DNA from: Scenedesmus sp. ARA3
Taxonomy: Eukaryota; Chlorophyta; Chlorophyceae; Sphaeropleales; Scenedesmaceae
Assembly (NCBI GenBank): GCA_004335835.1
Contig: RWJK01001191.1
Location: 37,398-101,397, forward strand
Direction: 5' to 3'
DNA: 64,000 nucleotides
A model generated the notes under the pieces. That model had not been told where the DNA came from and made no database searches. It worked only from the letters and a program-made list of their open reading frames with translations. A program made the translations under genes and the position numbers. Positions 51,500 to 63,184 of the stretch are shown here, in pieces. The number at the start of each line of letters is the position of its first letter. The first letter of the stretch is position 1.

Positions 51500-54400
51500 C
51501 TACTCGTCTGACAGCGGCACATCCCAGCCACCTCCCAGCTTGCTGCTTGTGACGCCCTCAACATGCTCTGCATCGTCCAAGCCATCATCATCATCTGCAT
51601 CGTCTGCACGCGGGTGCAGCTGCGGCATCGGCTGCATGCCTTCGCTGTCAAAGACAGGAGGGTCCCAGTAGCGAGGGTGGTAGCGGATCACGTACTCGCC
51701 CCGCCACTTCTTGCCTGGGGCCAGCCTGGGGAGAGAGGGGTGAGGTGCGGGACGGGCAGCAGCAGCAGTGCAAGCAAACGCAGGAGCAGAACTTGTTGGT
51801 TAGCCGCATGTTGGTCAAACTAGCCACATGGCGCTGCTCACAGGTGAGGATTGTCACGCAGGGCAGGCAGCCCCTGCGCCGCGGCCAGATTACATGCATC
51901 GGTTTTCAGGCAGCAATTTGGCGGAGGTCATATGGCCATGTATGAACATGCATGCGGGCATTGAGATGTTGCAGCAATATGACATTATGCCAACCTCAGC
52001 CCACTAGAACAAGCTCTGACTTTTCAGGCAGTACCAGCCGCCCCGCGCCCACTTGCGCAAAGAAGCGCGGCTCCAGCTCCAAACCAGGCAGTCCTANNNN
52101 NNNNNNNNNNNNNNNNNNNNNNNNNNNNNNNNNNNNNNNNNNNNNNCGCAAAGAAGCGCGGCTCCAGCTCCAAACCAGGCAGTCCTAACGCCCCGGGGTG
52201 CCACACCACACAACAATGGAACTGCTGCTTCCTGGCAAGCGCATCATGCACACAGCCTGCGCCAGCAGTACAGCCGCTGCAGGAACACAGCACCAACTTA
52301 AACCATGTGCAGGAGGCCTTTCGACAATACACTAAATGCACTCACTTTTTGGGCAGCGCCAGCCGCCCCGCGCCCACTTGCGCAAAGAAGCGCGGCTCCA
52401 GCTCCAAACCAGGCAGTCCTAACGCCCCGGGGTGCCACACCACGTGGTCGCTCAGGCCCTTGCGCGCCATGAGCTCAAAGTGGGTGCGGCTGCCGGGGCA
52501 GAACATGACGTCGGCGTCGTGGCTGTCAATGTACACCGCCTCGCGACGGTCGCCTGCAGGTGCATCAACAAATGGAGCAGAGCGGCATGTACAGGCGTGT
52601 GTGAGAAGGTGTGTAGATGTATGGAAGAGCCATGGCTGTTGACTTATATCGCCTCGCGGCGGTCACCTGCAGGTGCATACGTACATACATATGGCAACAG
52701 GTGCATACGTACATACATATGGCAACAGGTGCATACGTACATACATATGGCAACAGCAGCAATCGAATGCAAGTATATGCACCCTGTGTTGCACTCCATT
52801 GAGGTGGTTACTGACACAGGTGGCTTTCAAGCTGCACCCATGGCACTGACATCATGCCGATGACTCGGGTTGCTGGCTGCCACACAAAGCCACTGAACAC
52901 CTTGGAGACCAAACTGCCATGCCCTGCTGCGCATCACTATATGCTGCTTGTTAAACCTGCCCTGCTGCTGAACCCTACTGCCTTGCCGGACTGCTGAACT
53001 CTACACCCACCCTCGAAGTTGACGTAGTCCTCGTCGCAGCCCACCAGGCGCGCCTTGCGGGGGTCCTGCGAGTAGTCAAACGTGACGACGCCGCCCAGGC
53101 CCAGCACCCGCACCAGCTCGCCGTACCTGCAGGAAAGGACAGGAGAGTGAGACAGGTAACAAACTGCCAAATGCGTGCAATGCATGGGCATGCTATGATT
53201 ACTAAATTCTGTGATCATTTAATTATCTTTAAAATTATAGTTGAGAATATAAGGGCCATGCAGCGCTGACGCTGCTGCCCTTGTGAATCCATTTCAAGGC
53301 TTCATGCAGCTGCGCCGCACCTCATCTGGTCCTTGGTCCTGAAGTGTGACAGCGCAGCCAGCTGGAAGGGGAAAGGCTCCGAGCCCTTGGGGTCTGGCAG
53401 CAGCAGCAGCAGCAGACGCAGCAGCAGACACGTGATGAAGCAGCACCATACGCTCGGGAACAGGGGGGCCAGGGCGTTTGTATTGTGCCGCACAGAACGC
53501 TGGGAAAGCAGAACAGCGCATTCACCGCATACGGGGAGGCCGCAGTACAGCACGCCTCCTGCATAGACAAGAGCATGCATGCAGCCACTCGCCATACACA
53601 AACACACACTGCTGCCAGCCGTCGATACCTGCAGGCTCGCTTCTTTCGCTCACCCTTGTTGATGAGCACCCACTCCATGCGGATCTGCACCGACTCCGCA
53701 AACCAGACGCATGCACACAGTCACCCACAAGCACTGATGCCAGCTGTCCTGGTCTGCAGTCTCCTCTTGTTTTGCTCACCCTCGTTGATGAGCACCCACT
53801 CCAAGCGGATGTGCTACAACCTATAAACATCATGCACACAGCCACTCGCCACTCGCCATGCTGTCCTAGTCTGCCAGCTGTGCGCAGCCTCTCTTGTTTC
53901 GCTCACCCTTGTTGATGAGTATCCACTCCATGCGTATCTGCATCACCTCTATACACAGCTTGCATGCAGCCAACTCGCCTTGCACTGCTGCCACCCATCA
54001 AAGTGCATGCACTGCTGGCAGCTGTCTGCCGTGCACACGGAAGGAAGCCATGTTGCTCCATTTCATCTAGTGCCCCTCACCCTTGTTGATGAGCACCCAC
54101 TCCATGCGGATCTGCACCAGCTCTTCAAACCAAACACATGCACACAGTAACCAAAAGCACTGCTGCCCGCTGTCCTAGTCTGCAGTCTCCTCTTGTTTCG
54201 ATCACCCTTGTTGATGAGCACCCACTCCATGCGAATCTGCGACAACTCCCCATTCAGCAAGCACACAGTATCCTGCTCCGAACTGCTGTCCATTACAAAA
54301 GTCCAGCTGTCCGCAGGGCCACTCACCCTTGTTGATGAGCACCCACTCCATGCGGATCTGCATCGGCTCCTCAGTCGGGTCGTACATGTCACGAGGCAGC

Positions 54401-57400
54401 TCCCCATCATCGTAGTACTCGTCATCGCCCTCACCGCCATCACCCTCGCCTGCTGCTGCTGCTGCCTTGGACTTGCGGCCGCGCTTGCCCTTGGCTGGAG
54501 TGCCCTCTGCGCCTGGCATGGTACAATACGCATCGCATGCGAGGGTATGAGGTTGATGCATGGTGTACGGCAGAAAGCACATGCATGCAAAGATGCCTTG
54601 GACTTGCGGCCGCGCTTGCCCTTGGCTGGGGCGCCCTCAGCGCCTGGCATGGTACGCAACACGCATCGCAGGCAAGGGTTTGGTACGAGGTATGAGGTAT
54701 GAGGTTGATGCATGGTGTATGGCAAAAGCACAATCAAGCAGAGATGCCTTGGACTTGTGGTTGTGTTTGCCCTTGGCTGGGGCGCCCTCAGCGCCTGGCA
54801 TATGGTTGATGTGATGCGGGAGGTTGGTGTTGGGGTTGATGCATGATGTACATCAGGATGAGAAAAGAGTGCGGTGGTGCATGCAAAGATGTCTGGGACA
54901 TTGATGGAGATTCGGCAATGTGCAGGCGTGCCAGCTGCAGCAGCACCATGGCACTTCAATGCAGCAGCAGCTGCAGATGATCAAGCAAGCTGTCTTTCAG
55001 CGCTGCTGCTGTATGCTGTTATCTGCCTCCATACACCGTCTCAATTTCCCCGCCTCACCTGCTTCAGCGTCATCCTCATCCGCCACTTCAGCAGCTGCCG
55101 CCGGCGCCGCGCCAGCATCCCCCTCCTCCACAACCGTGCCGTCCTCGTCCGTAAACATCCTGTAACCGTTATATAACGTGTTACCACCGCGCGGCACGCC
55201 TCCCTGCGCCTCCTCCATCTCAGCCTTCTCTGCTGCTGCCAGCAGCGCTGCTGCTGTCTCTTCATCACCCTCATCTACTGCCTCCATTGCTGCTTCGAGC
55301 TCGGGCCGCATTGGGCGGTTGCTGCCTGTCCAGGTGTGCACGCCCTTTGGCAGGTCACCCTTGGGGTCTGGGAAGTCGTCACTCTCACTCAGTGTGATCT
55401 GCATGGGATAAAAAAGAGTGAGGCAGTGAGGCACATGTGTGAACACACAGAGGTCAGGGGGTTGCTGCCTGTCCAGGTGTGCACGTCTTTTGGCAGGTCA
55501 CCCTTGGGGTCTGGGAAGTCGTCACTCTCACTCAGTGTGATCTGCAGGGGGTAAAAAATAGCGAGGCAGTGCGGCACAACCGTGAGAGGTCAGAGGGTTG
55601 CTGTGAGCGACAGGTGTGCACGCCCTTTGACAGGTCACCCTTGGGGTCTGGGAAATCGTCACTCTCATTCAGTGTGATCTGCAGGGGACAAGAAAGATTG
55701 AGGCAGGCACATGTATGAGCTGTTCAGAATGCTGCTGAATACAGGTACGCAAGCTGTGCAGTTCAGCAGCCAAGATATGAGCCAATGAGGCAGCAAACCA
55801 AGTGTTCTGTCAGTTGGCTGTTGTGACTAATGGCTGCGGCTCAACAGCACACGGGAACCGCACGGAAAACATCAGGAACTGGAGGTTGCAGGTTTTCGCA
55901 GCTGCCACGCGCACCTTATAGTACAGCTCAAACTTGTGTGGCCACACCGCCCGCGTCTCCGCGTTGTCACGCAGCCGCAAAATAACATACGGCGCAGGGT
56001 CAGTGATCACTCCAAAGTCCACATCATCCCATCCATCCCCAGCCAATTGGCCTTCTTCATCTGCCCCATCTGCAGCAGCAGCAGCACCGCCCGGCAGCTC
56101 CACCTCGCCCTCCTCATCGCTGCTGCTGCTGCCAGGGCTCGCCTCAGCTGCTGCTGCTGCTGCTGCTGCGTCCTCTGCTGCTGCTGCTGCCGCTGCTGCT
56201 GCGGCCTCCTCGGCCTCTTTTTCTGCCTTGGAGAGCTTGCCGCGCTTCTTTTTTGGCGCCAGCGCTGCTGCTGCCTGCTCGTCCTGGTCGTACATGGCGT
56301 CGATGTCTGCGCACAGCTCGGTCAATCACCAAGGCAGGCAGGCAGGCAGGCAGGCACATAGGGTAACGATCAAAGCAACATATGATAACAGGTGTCCTGC
56401 TTGTACATGGCATTGGTCTGCGTGGGAACACCCTGCAGCAATGCAGACATATTCATCAGCAACAAGTCACCCATCAAAAAACAGCACAGATGCGTATGGC
56501 CTAGTTGTACCTGGCGTCAATGTCTGCGCTCCTGTGCTGGACAGCAGGGCAGGCACACAGGTGGGCAACGACAGTAACTCCATCACACAACGCACAAATC
56601 CATGCAACATAACATAACACACAAACCACGAACTCGCTCACCCTGCCCCAGCCCCTGCAGCTGCTGCAGCTCCTCCCAGTCATCCTCCTCATCAATCAGC
56701 CCCTCAGGCCGCGGCACCATTGCGCTGCCGTCCTCATCCAGCAGCAGCCGCGCGCGGCCCTCCCGGATGTCCTGCTTGCTGACCACCTGGTTCACAAACT
56801 CGCCCTCCAGGTCCTGCGCAGCACATGAGGTCGCAAGCTCAACATGACATTGCGGCGTTTGCGGAGGTCTGAATGCGTGTAACATGCAACATCCGGCTTG
56901 CGCACATTGTCCTTGCTGACCAGCTAAGTGACAAACCCCGCAATCCACTTCCTGCGGCACACAAAGAGCACAAAGGATTGCAGGGGCATGAGGGTACGTG
57001 CATGTGGTGCGCGGGGCCCTCAAGGATGATACGCAGCAGTCATGTCGCCGCCGCTTTGCTCACCACACACATGACGTCTCAGCACTCCACACCCACGAGA
57101 CAATAAGAGTTGACAGGCACACCAGCATACACCCCCAAAGGTCTGCATTTGCTCACCGCTCCCATGACCTCCCAGCGCAGCTTGTCAGCAAAGCCGTTGT
57201 ACGGCAGCGCACCATCCCGCCACTGAGGGAAGGCCAGCGGGATGCCGGAGCTGGCAGTGTGAGAAGAGGAGGTGCAAGGCAGCAGCAGCAGCAGTAGCAG
57301 CAGCAGCAGCAGTGGCGGCAGCGGCGTCGGCGGCGATGTGACCATAGGGAATCCAGTGGCAGCAGGTGCTGGTCCACAACAGACGTGCTGAGCTCACTCA

Positions 57401-58981
57401 TTCAACTGCTCGCAGCACGCAAAACAGCGACGCACATCATGTACTGTGTTCAGCGGTACGTGCCAGCAACATAGCTGCGCACCCTTCAACTGTTGGCAGC
57501 AATTGCTGCAGCAGCAGCCGAGCAAAACATGTCATGTGAGCTGCAGCTGCCCGTGTGCCTATCTTGCTGCTGCTGCTGCTGCTGGCGCGCCTCAGGCAGC
57601 AGCTACTGCTGCTGGCGTGTTGGGCCGCCCCTGCTGCTGCTAGCGTGCATTGCTGCTGCTGCTGCTGGTGGTGTGAGAGGCTGTGGCTCTCACTTGATTG
57701 CCTCGCCCTCCTCAAACACGGCATCAGAGCGTGTGAAGAGCAGGTCAGTGCCGTCCTCCTTGAGCCAGCGCGTGATGGTGGCGCCCTGCAGCAGACAGGG
57801 CAGGTGGCCCAGGCAGACAGCATGATTAAAGACTGTTTGTCAAAGAATGAAACCTCAAGCCCACACATCAGGGTTGATAACAACACACCTCAATGCGTGG
57901 GCAGCAGGCAGCGCTGTAAAGTCACTGCCGCGGGGGTCGGCCCAGCACATGATGAACAAGACCTACACAACGACACGGTCACCTTGCAACAATGCACAGG
58001 TTCATGCAGCATGCTCTGCAGAGCACAATCACGCATTCGTACAAAGCGCTATCACACAGTGCAGTTGCCACTCACTACCACTACTCATGTGCCAGCAAGA
58101 GCCACACCTGCAGGTGGATCCCCACAAAACCTATGTTTGCTACTGCAGACAGCTGCACCAAAGAGCTGACAAGCAGCACCAAAAGCCACTCCCTCTCTAC
58201 ACGTATGACAGGCACTCCACTAGATACTGGCACACAGCCAGCCAGCCAGCCAGCCCCAGCCGCACCTGCAGGTGGATCTCCACTGTGTGGCCGCGCGGGT
58301 GCATCAGGTACACCGCAGGCAGCCCGCCCGCTGCCTCATAAAACTCCACAAAATCTTCCACGCCATGCTCTGCATTCAGCCGGTTGACCAGCCTGCGGGG
58401 GAAGCAGTGCGACACCATTTGCAATGGTTTGCAACTCAGTGGCGTGCGACACAGCTGGGCAAAGCGCTCAGAGATAGGGCCAGTGTTGGCTGAAGATGCG
58501 GCACATTTCAGGTGTCAGCAGCGCGCCCAGCATTGCGCCGCAGAGCACCAGCCTGCAGGAATGCAGCAGATGCCGAGCCCTCCCAGGCATAGCCCAATGG
58601 CAACTATGCTGAGAGTGTTCAAGCAACATAGACATGCTGACCAGCTGTGGATATACAGGCTTTTGCTCTCTGAGCTGCTGCTGATGCTGGAGTCTGTGGT
58701 AAGACCAATGTCTGCCAATGTCTGTAATTTAAGAAAAGAGCTGACATACGGCACTGTGAGCTCCTCCTGCTGCAGCAACCACACCTGCCACATAGTGCGA
58801 GACACATCTCACTGCAACACTGATTGTAAGTTTTCAATGGCAGCAGCAACAGCTTCAACCGTCAACAGCACTGCAAGCAACTGCCATTGCTGAGCCTCAG
58901 CTCACCTGCTTCTGCTGCGCCGCACCAAGCTAGGCCATATCTCTGTGGCTGCTGCTGCTGACGGCTGCAGCCGTCGCCGCG

Positions 58982-59019
<38 letters not shown>

Positions 59020-59324
59020 CTACTGCTGCTGCCATGGCTGCTGCTCCCTGCTAGGCTGGGGCGCCATGCAGCACCTAGCGGCTGACCGAGTGCCTGCCTG
59101 ACTGCAGGTATTCTGGTCAAAGGTAGACCTACGCACAGCAGATACTGTTGTCAAAACCCTGAACGCATACTAAATACTTTTTGGAAGCAAGTGGTGCTGA
59201 TGCCCAGCTTACCTCGCTGCTGCAGCAGCTTGCTGCATCCTGCTGCTGCTGCTCCCCTATTCGACTGTTGCTGCTGACCCAGGCCACAACAGCGTCTCCG
59301 ATTTAAGACCTGCTGATGATACAT
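51500..59324 (-). CDS. Plastid-type hexose-6-phosphate mutarotase (aldose 1-epimerase fold) with acidic insertions
   Basis: Related to glucose-6-phosphate 1-epimerase / apospory-associated protein C, which interconverts anomers of hexose 6-phosphates. Thirteen exons keep phase: 59324-59213, 59128-58906, 58392-58266, 57785-57694, 57250-57157, 56813-56642, 56306-55915, 55398-55059, 54512-54327, 53393-53321, 53126-53011, 52553-52346 and 51725-51500 (786 aa, over twice the family size). Core blocks in order: GATITRWLKEDGTDLLFT, SGIPLAFPQW with ALPYNGFADKLRWEVMG, PYVILRLRDNAETRAVWPHK, FELYYK, QIRMEWVLINKG, PFPFQLAALSHF, and SDHVVWHPG. The Arg of the ETRAVWPHKFEL strand and the HF motif fit the family active site. 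Between blocks lie Asp/Glu-rich and Lys-rich insertions (exons 6-9). The N terminus is rich in Arg, Gln, Ala and Ser, compatible with plastid import. The start ATG (59324) is supported by phase through two upstream introns. Confidence 0.82.
52020..52460 (-). repeat. Copies of a mutarotase exon around a 50-base assembly gap
   Basis: The end of the exon at 52553-52346 is repeated at about 52147-52220 and 52025-52096. The sequence before the N run (52097-52146) and the sequence after it share about 40 identical bases (cgcaaagaagcgcggctcc onward). This copy could be a real repeat or an unresolved assembly overlap. Confidence 0.8.
52671..52754. repeat. 28-bp tandem repeat, three exact units
   Basis: Unit beginning aggtgcatacgtacataca at 52671, 52699 and 52727, in a mutarotase intron, next to an echo of the exon start at about 52645-52672. 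Confidence 0.9.
53640..54366 (-). repeat. Six copies of a mutarotase exon end plus donor
   Basis: The parent (54366-54327) codes MQIRMEWVLINKG before the GTGAGT donor. Downstream copies are at about 54206-54240, 54078-54117, 53905-53943, 53777-53812 and 53653-53690. Most keep the reading IRMEWVLINKG and a GTGAGC or GTGATC donor; one reads IRLEWVLINEG. Spacing is 124-173 bases. Confidence 0.92.
54455..54805 (-). repeat. Three copies of a mutarotase exon start
   Basis: The parent (54512-54460) codes GAEGTPAKGKRGRKSK after its acceptor. Copies upstream at about 54650-54593 and 54800-54748 keep GAEGAPAKGKRGRKSK or a close variant. Confidence 0.9.
55320..55690 (-). repeat. Three copies of a mutarotase exon start
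   Basis: The parent (55398-55320) codes ITLSESDDFPDPKGDLPKG. Copies upstream at about 55545-55460 and 55683-55607 retain the residues ITLSESDDFPDPKGDL or a close variant (one has N for S), each after a CTGCAG-type acceptor. Confidence 0.92.
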
Positions 59325-59678
59325 TTTCAATAGCTACCGATCTGTATACTATACTTAGAAAAACATCGTGAACACAGGAAGTCCGCTGTACATCAGAAGC
59401 AGCAGGGCTGTGCAAGGGCTCGTAACTCAACCGACTGTCATCGATATGTTCAAAAGCAATCTCTGCGGTCTTGGCAGTGTTATTCAAGCCACCCCGCTTC
59501 TTGCGCAGTCATGACAGACCGAGTAACAGCGAAGCTCTCCACAGGTCCGCACCACACGTCGACCAGGGTTATCTCGTGCTCGCTCCATTGATTGCGTGAG
59601 GTTTTTCCGTTTCTTTGTGAGGCTGTGACCAAAAGCCCTAGTGAGGCAGCAGCAGCAGCAGCATCACCAGCACCCAAC
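59325..59678. promoter_or_regulatory. Divergent promoter region mutarotase / C1D
   Basis: 354 bases between two start codons on opposite strands. A Ser/Ala-coding frame is open upstream of the C1D ATG (from 59592) but has no ATG start. No clear core-promoter motif was identified by eye. Confidence 0.5.
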
Positions 59679-60994
59679 ATGGACGTGCCGGAAGATACGC
59701 TTGAGCAGCTGCGGACCGTCAAGGTACTTCTACGATTCCACATAACCTGTTTCATTGCTCATCCGGTCCCATGGCGGTTTGTAGCAGACAAGCAATGCCC
59801 CAGCCTGACTCTTTTCTCGTTGCTGCCTGCGTGCTGCGCTGCCGCTCATATGATGATGTCAACATGCTGGGGCTGCAACGTTGGTCAGGCGGCACTGGAT
59901 GACCTGGAGGAGCACATGCAGCCCTTCCTGGAGGCCTCGCCCAAGGACATTGCAGCACAAGTGAGCCCCTGCTGCTGCTGCTGCTGCCATGGATGTGCAT
60001 GTCTGCTTGTTTCAGGCGGTTGTGGTGAAGCTCCGCGGCACATGCTTGGCAGCCTCTGTCATGCAAATGTTACTGTTACACTCAGTCCGTCTGCGTACCA
60101 ATGCTACGCATCACTGCTGCTGCTGCTGCCTTGCTGGCCCTGCTGCCTGCAGTTGACGCCTCTGGAGCGCGTGAAAGTCAACCTGGCGCTTGCGCAGTCC
60201 GTGGTCACACTGTACCAGCTGCACAGGCGGCTGGATGCAGCAGCCCTGGACAAGCACCCCATCCAGAAGGAGTTGGTGCGTGTGCGGCATGGCATGCAGT
60301 TGTGCGGCAGCCAGCTGTTGATAAGTCCCATCCGCAGCTTTCGTGTGCAGTGTTGTTCACCCAGGACGACATGCATGCATCCCGTGTCGGTGCAGCTGCT
60401 GTGCTGTAATTCATATTATGTCCGCTCTCACACCGCACTGCACAATATGATTCTGCATGCTTGCAGGAGCGGCTGGCAGCATATGAGCGCAAAGTGAAGA
60501 AGGCAGTGGCAGCAGATGACCTGGCACGCCTCAGGCCAGGCACGTCCCTCAACATCGCAGCAGCCAACCGCTTCATTGATGCAGCCATACCTGACCTGTC
60601 TGCAGAGCAGAAGCAGGAGCTGCGCACGCTTGGCAAGCAGCAGCAGGCGGATGCAGCAGCAGGCCAGGATGCAGCTCCTGCAAGTGCTGCAGCAGGCGGT
60701 GGGAGGAAGCGGCAGCGTGCCGAGCAGCAACAGCAGCAGCAACGTGATGCTGGTTCTGCTAGTGAGGAAGAGGTTGCGGATGGTGTTGACGCGAAGCAGC
60801 AGCTGCAGCATCAACAGCCAAGCAGCTCAGATGGCTCGGGAGATGAAAAGGCAGCATCAGAAAAGCAGGAAGCCGACAAGCGAGCACGGAAGCAGCAGAA
60901 AAGGCAGAGGCAGAAGCAGCAGCGTGCGCAGAAGCCTGCTGGTGCGGCTGCGCAGGAGTTCCTGCAAGAGGTGCTTGCAGACATAGATGCATGA
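59679..60994 (+). CDS. C1D / Rrp47 (Lrp1) exosome cofactor, Sas10/C1D family
   Basis: Nuclear cofactor of the Rrp6 exosome in rRNA and small RNA 3' processing. Four exons keep phase: 59679-59723, 59889-59960, 60153-60275 and 60467-60994 (255 aa). The Sas10/C1D domain spans residues 1 to about 120: LDDLEEHMQPFLEA, LTPLERVKVNLALAQSVVTL, YQLHRRLDAAALDKHPIQ, KELERLAAYERKVKKAV and NIAAANRFIDAAIPDL. The C-terminal half is a Gln/Ala/Glu-rich stretch ending in a basic Lys/Arg/Gln block (ADKRARKQQKRQRQKQQRAQ), typical of RNA-binding tails in this family. The ATG at 59679 was chosen because it starts the conserved domain. TGTAA at 61548 is a possible poly(A) signal. Confidence 0.9.
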
Positions 60995-61796
60995 GCTGCT
61001 GCAACTGTGTCTGCCTGGCCTTGCACAGTTGGTCCAGCCTGGCATGATCATGGGTGCAGATGTTGCTTGATGCTGGCATGATGGTTGTTGAGCTATGAGC
61101 ATATATTGCAGCTCTTTGAACATCATCATCACCACGTAGCGTCTGCCTGCATTGTTGAGCAGAGCGTCCCTGTGGTGGGTCCCGTGGCATGCCAACACAT
61201 ACACTGCCCTACAAGGAAACCTGTAGGCGCTGCATGTGCAACATCACGCTGCTCGCTACGCCACCTTCAAGCAGCCTGCGCGTCATTTGGGCCTGCCATC
61301 AGGGCGCACTATCAGGCCCTGACGATCAGGCCAACACGTTGTACTGTTCAGCGCCCCATCACTGCTGAGCAGCACGTCGCCCTTGTTAGCGCGATTCAAT
61401 TACTGTTACATCTCTGTAGTTGCAGTTGTAAAGCGGCAGTGCAGTGCATTGTCTCTTGATGCTACCTCAGCGATTCTGTAGTTCAGCCGGTACAGGGGAC
61501 CAGCATGGAGGGAATGATCGACTTGACGCATTTGACGACCTTTGTTTTGTAACATCATAGCAATGTGATGCGATTTATTTGGATGATGGCCCCTCAGAAT
61601 ACCTGTCAAAAACTGTTCAACCAAAAGGGTTGTCTGGATACATGAGAATCGCTCGAACTGCATTGCAACCACTTTCATCTGTGCCTGGCCATTGGATTGC
61701 AATTGGCCGCACATGGGCACTGTTCGCTGACACTTCATCGTTGCTTTGGTCGGCTGCTGCGCCGAATGCACGCACCTCGAAACAACCTCGTTCATT
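60995..61796. other. Intergenic: C1D 3' UTR and upstream region of the membrane-protein gene
   Basis: 0.8 kb. TGTAA at 61548-61552 is a candidate C1D poly(A) signal. Nothing else was recognised. Confidence 0.4.
61548..61552 (+). terminator. Candidate TGTAA poly(A) signal of C1D
   Basis: About 555 bases after the C1D stop; the first TGTAA I noticed on this strand. Chance occurrence is possible. Confidence 0.25.
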
Positions 61797-62544
61797 ATGG
61801 ATCTCAAAAAAGTGCTTTCGTTTGCCCTGGAGCACTGGCTGCATGCCTTGGGTGTCCTCCTCGCAGCTGTCTTTGCCACACCAGTAGTGTGGCAGGCCCT
61901 GAAGGTGCTCTGGCCCTATCTTCTGGCTGGAGGGGTGATCGCAGTGGTAAGCATCAGCAGCTGGAGAGCATAGTTTCTACAGGTTGCAGAGCTGCTGATA
62001 CTCCTGTGGTGATCCTCTGTCATGCAGGGCGCACTTGTTTTCTTGTCCAAGAAGCAGGTGCCCAGGCCCGCTGTTGCAGCAGAGTCAGCTGCCTCAGGTG
62101 AGCTGCAGCAGGTAATAGCAAGAGGGGAATCATGCAAGCAGCCCTCGCCGACCATTCCTTCCCGTTCAGCATACGATTATGGTGTGTGTCAGGCTTGGTG
62201 GTCGCACCATAGCACACATCAGCTGCGTTAATGCTCACTGCCACACATGCGCTGCCTATCTGCTTGTAGGCGTGCAGGTGCTGGGCCAGCGGTCAGCACC
62301 AGCAGCTGCACAGCCAGCTGCTAAGCAGTCTCAAACAGCGCAAGTAGCAGCAGCTGTTGAGGAGCAGGAGCAACATGCAACAAGCAGTGGCGCTGTGACA
62401 GCTGCTGGAGCTGCTGCAGCTGCTGGTGTGGTTGCTGCCACAGCTGCAGCAAGCGCACAGGCGAAGGCTGTTGCAGATGTTGAGACGCAGGACACAGCGC
62501 AGTCAAAGGAAGCTGTTGCAGCAAGCAGCAAGCCAAGCAGGTGA
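61797..62544 (+). CDS. Small two-helix membrane protein of unknown function (or N terminus of MetH)
   Basis: Three exons keep phase: 61797-61946, 62028-62111 and 62278-62544. The protein starts MDLKKVLSFALEHWLHALGV and has two hydrophobic helices within residues 8-57 (to LAGGVIAVGALVFL), then a Lys-containing turn and a long Ala/Gln/Glu-rich soluble tail. As a stand-alone gene it ends SSKPSR then TGA (165 aa). The same TGA lies inside a GTGAGC donor: splicing AG|GTGAGC (62540/62541) to the acceptor at 63184/63185 continues in frame into methionine synthase. I do not recognise the protein. Both readings fit the sequence. Confidence 0.6.
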
Positions 62545-63184
62545 GCAGTTGTTGTTTGTCAGCTGTTCTCAGGAAGCTGTGCAATGCTGCAACTGCTTGC
62601 AGGACTGCAACATTTGTAGCTGCAGTTTCCTGCGGCTCTGCAGTAGTGGCAGTGCTGCAGGAGTGCAGCATCTGGCATTGCTGGCAACTTGTACAGTGAT
62701 AGCATTCAGTTACGTCTTGCAGGAAAGCAGCAGGTGTTGCTCCGCTGCTTCTTTAGGGTGCAGTAGCAGTTTTCGCATTGTCTACACTGTGCAATGCTAC
62801 CTCCTGTCTTGAGTTGGGCTCCTAGGGACCTCTGGCAAACCTGCGGCAAGCTACCTTGCGCAGCTTCTGCACCCGTGCATTGCTGGTGCAGCCTGCAGCA
62901 ACAGGCTGTTGTTTGGCGCAGCCTGCAGCAGCATTGTTTGCTTGCAGAGATTGCGACAGCTTGCAGGAAACTGCAACTTGGCTGTGTAGTGCCACACCTG
63001 CACTGCAGATGAAGCAGTGTGCAGCATCCTGCAAGCAATAGGTAGCACTGCCGTGTGAGTGTTGCGCACAGGACCTGTTGCACCCTAATCAAGCTGCCCT
63101 TGGCAGTGTGAAGGGGGTAGTGATGCAGCAACTGCTTTTCATGCACTCACACTACCCCTTGTTAACACCTGTTTGAACCTGCAG

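Noticed and set aside
49200..54366. Regularly spaced repeats resembling a CRISPR array
   Set aside because: Repeats are exon fragments with splice sites, imperfect, 100-170 bases apart, in a eukaryotic gene; the spacers are intron.
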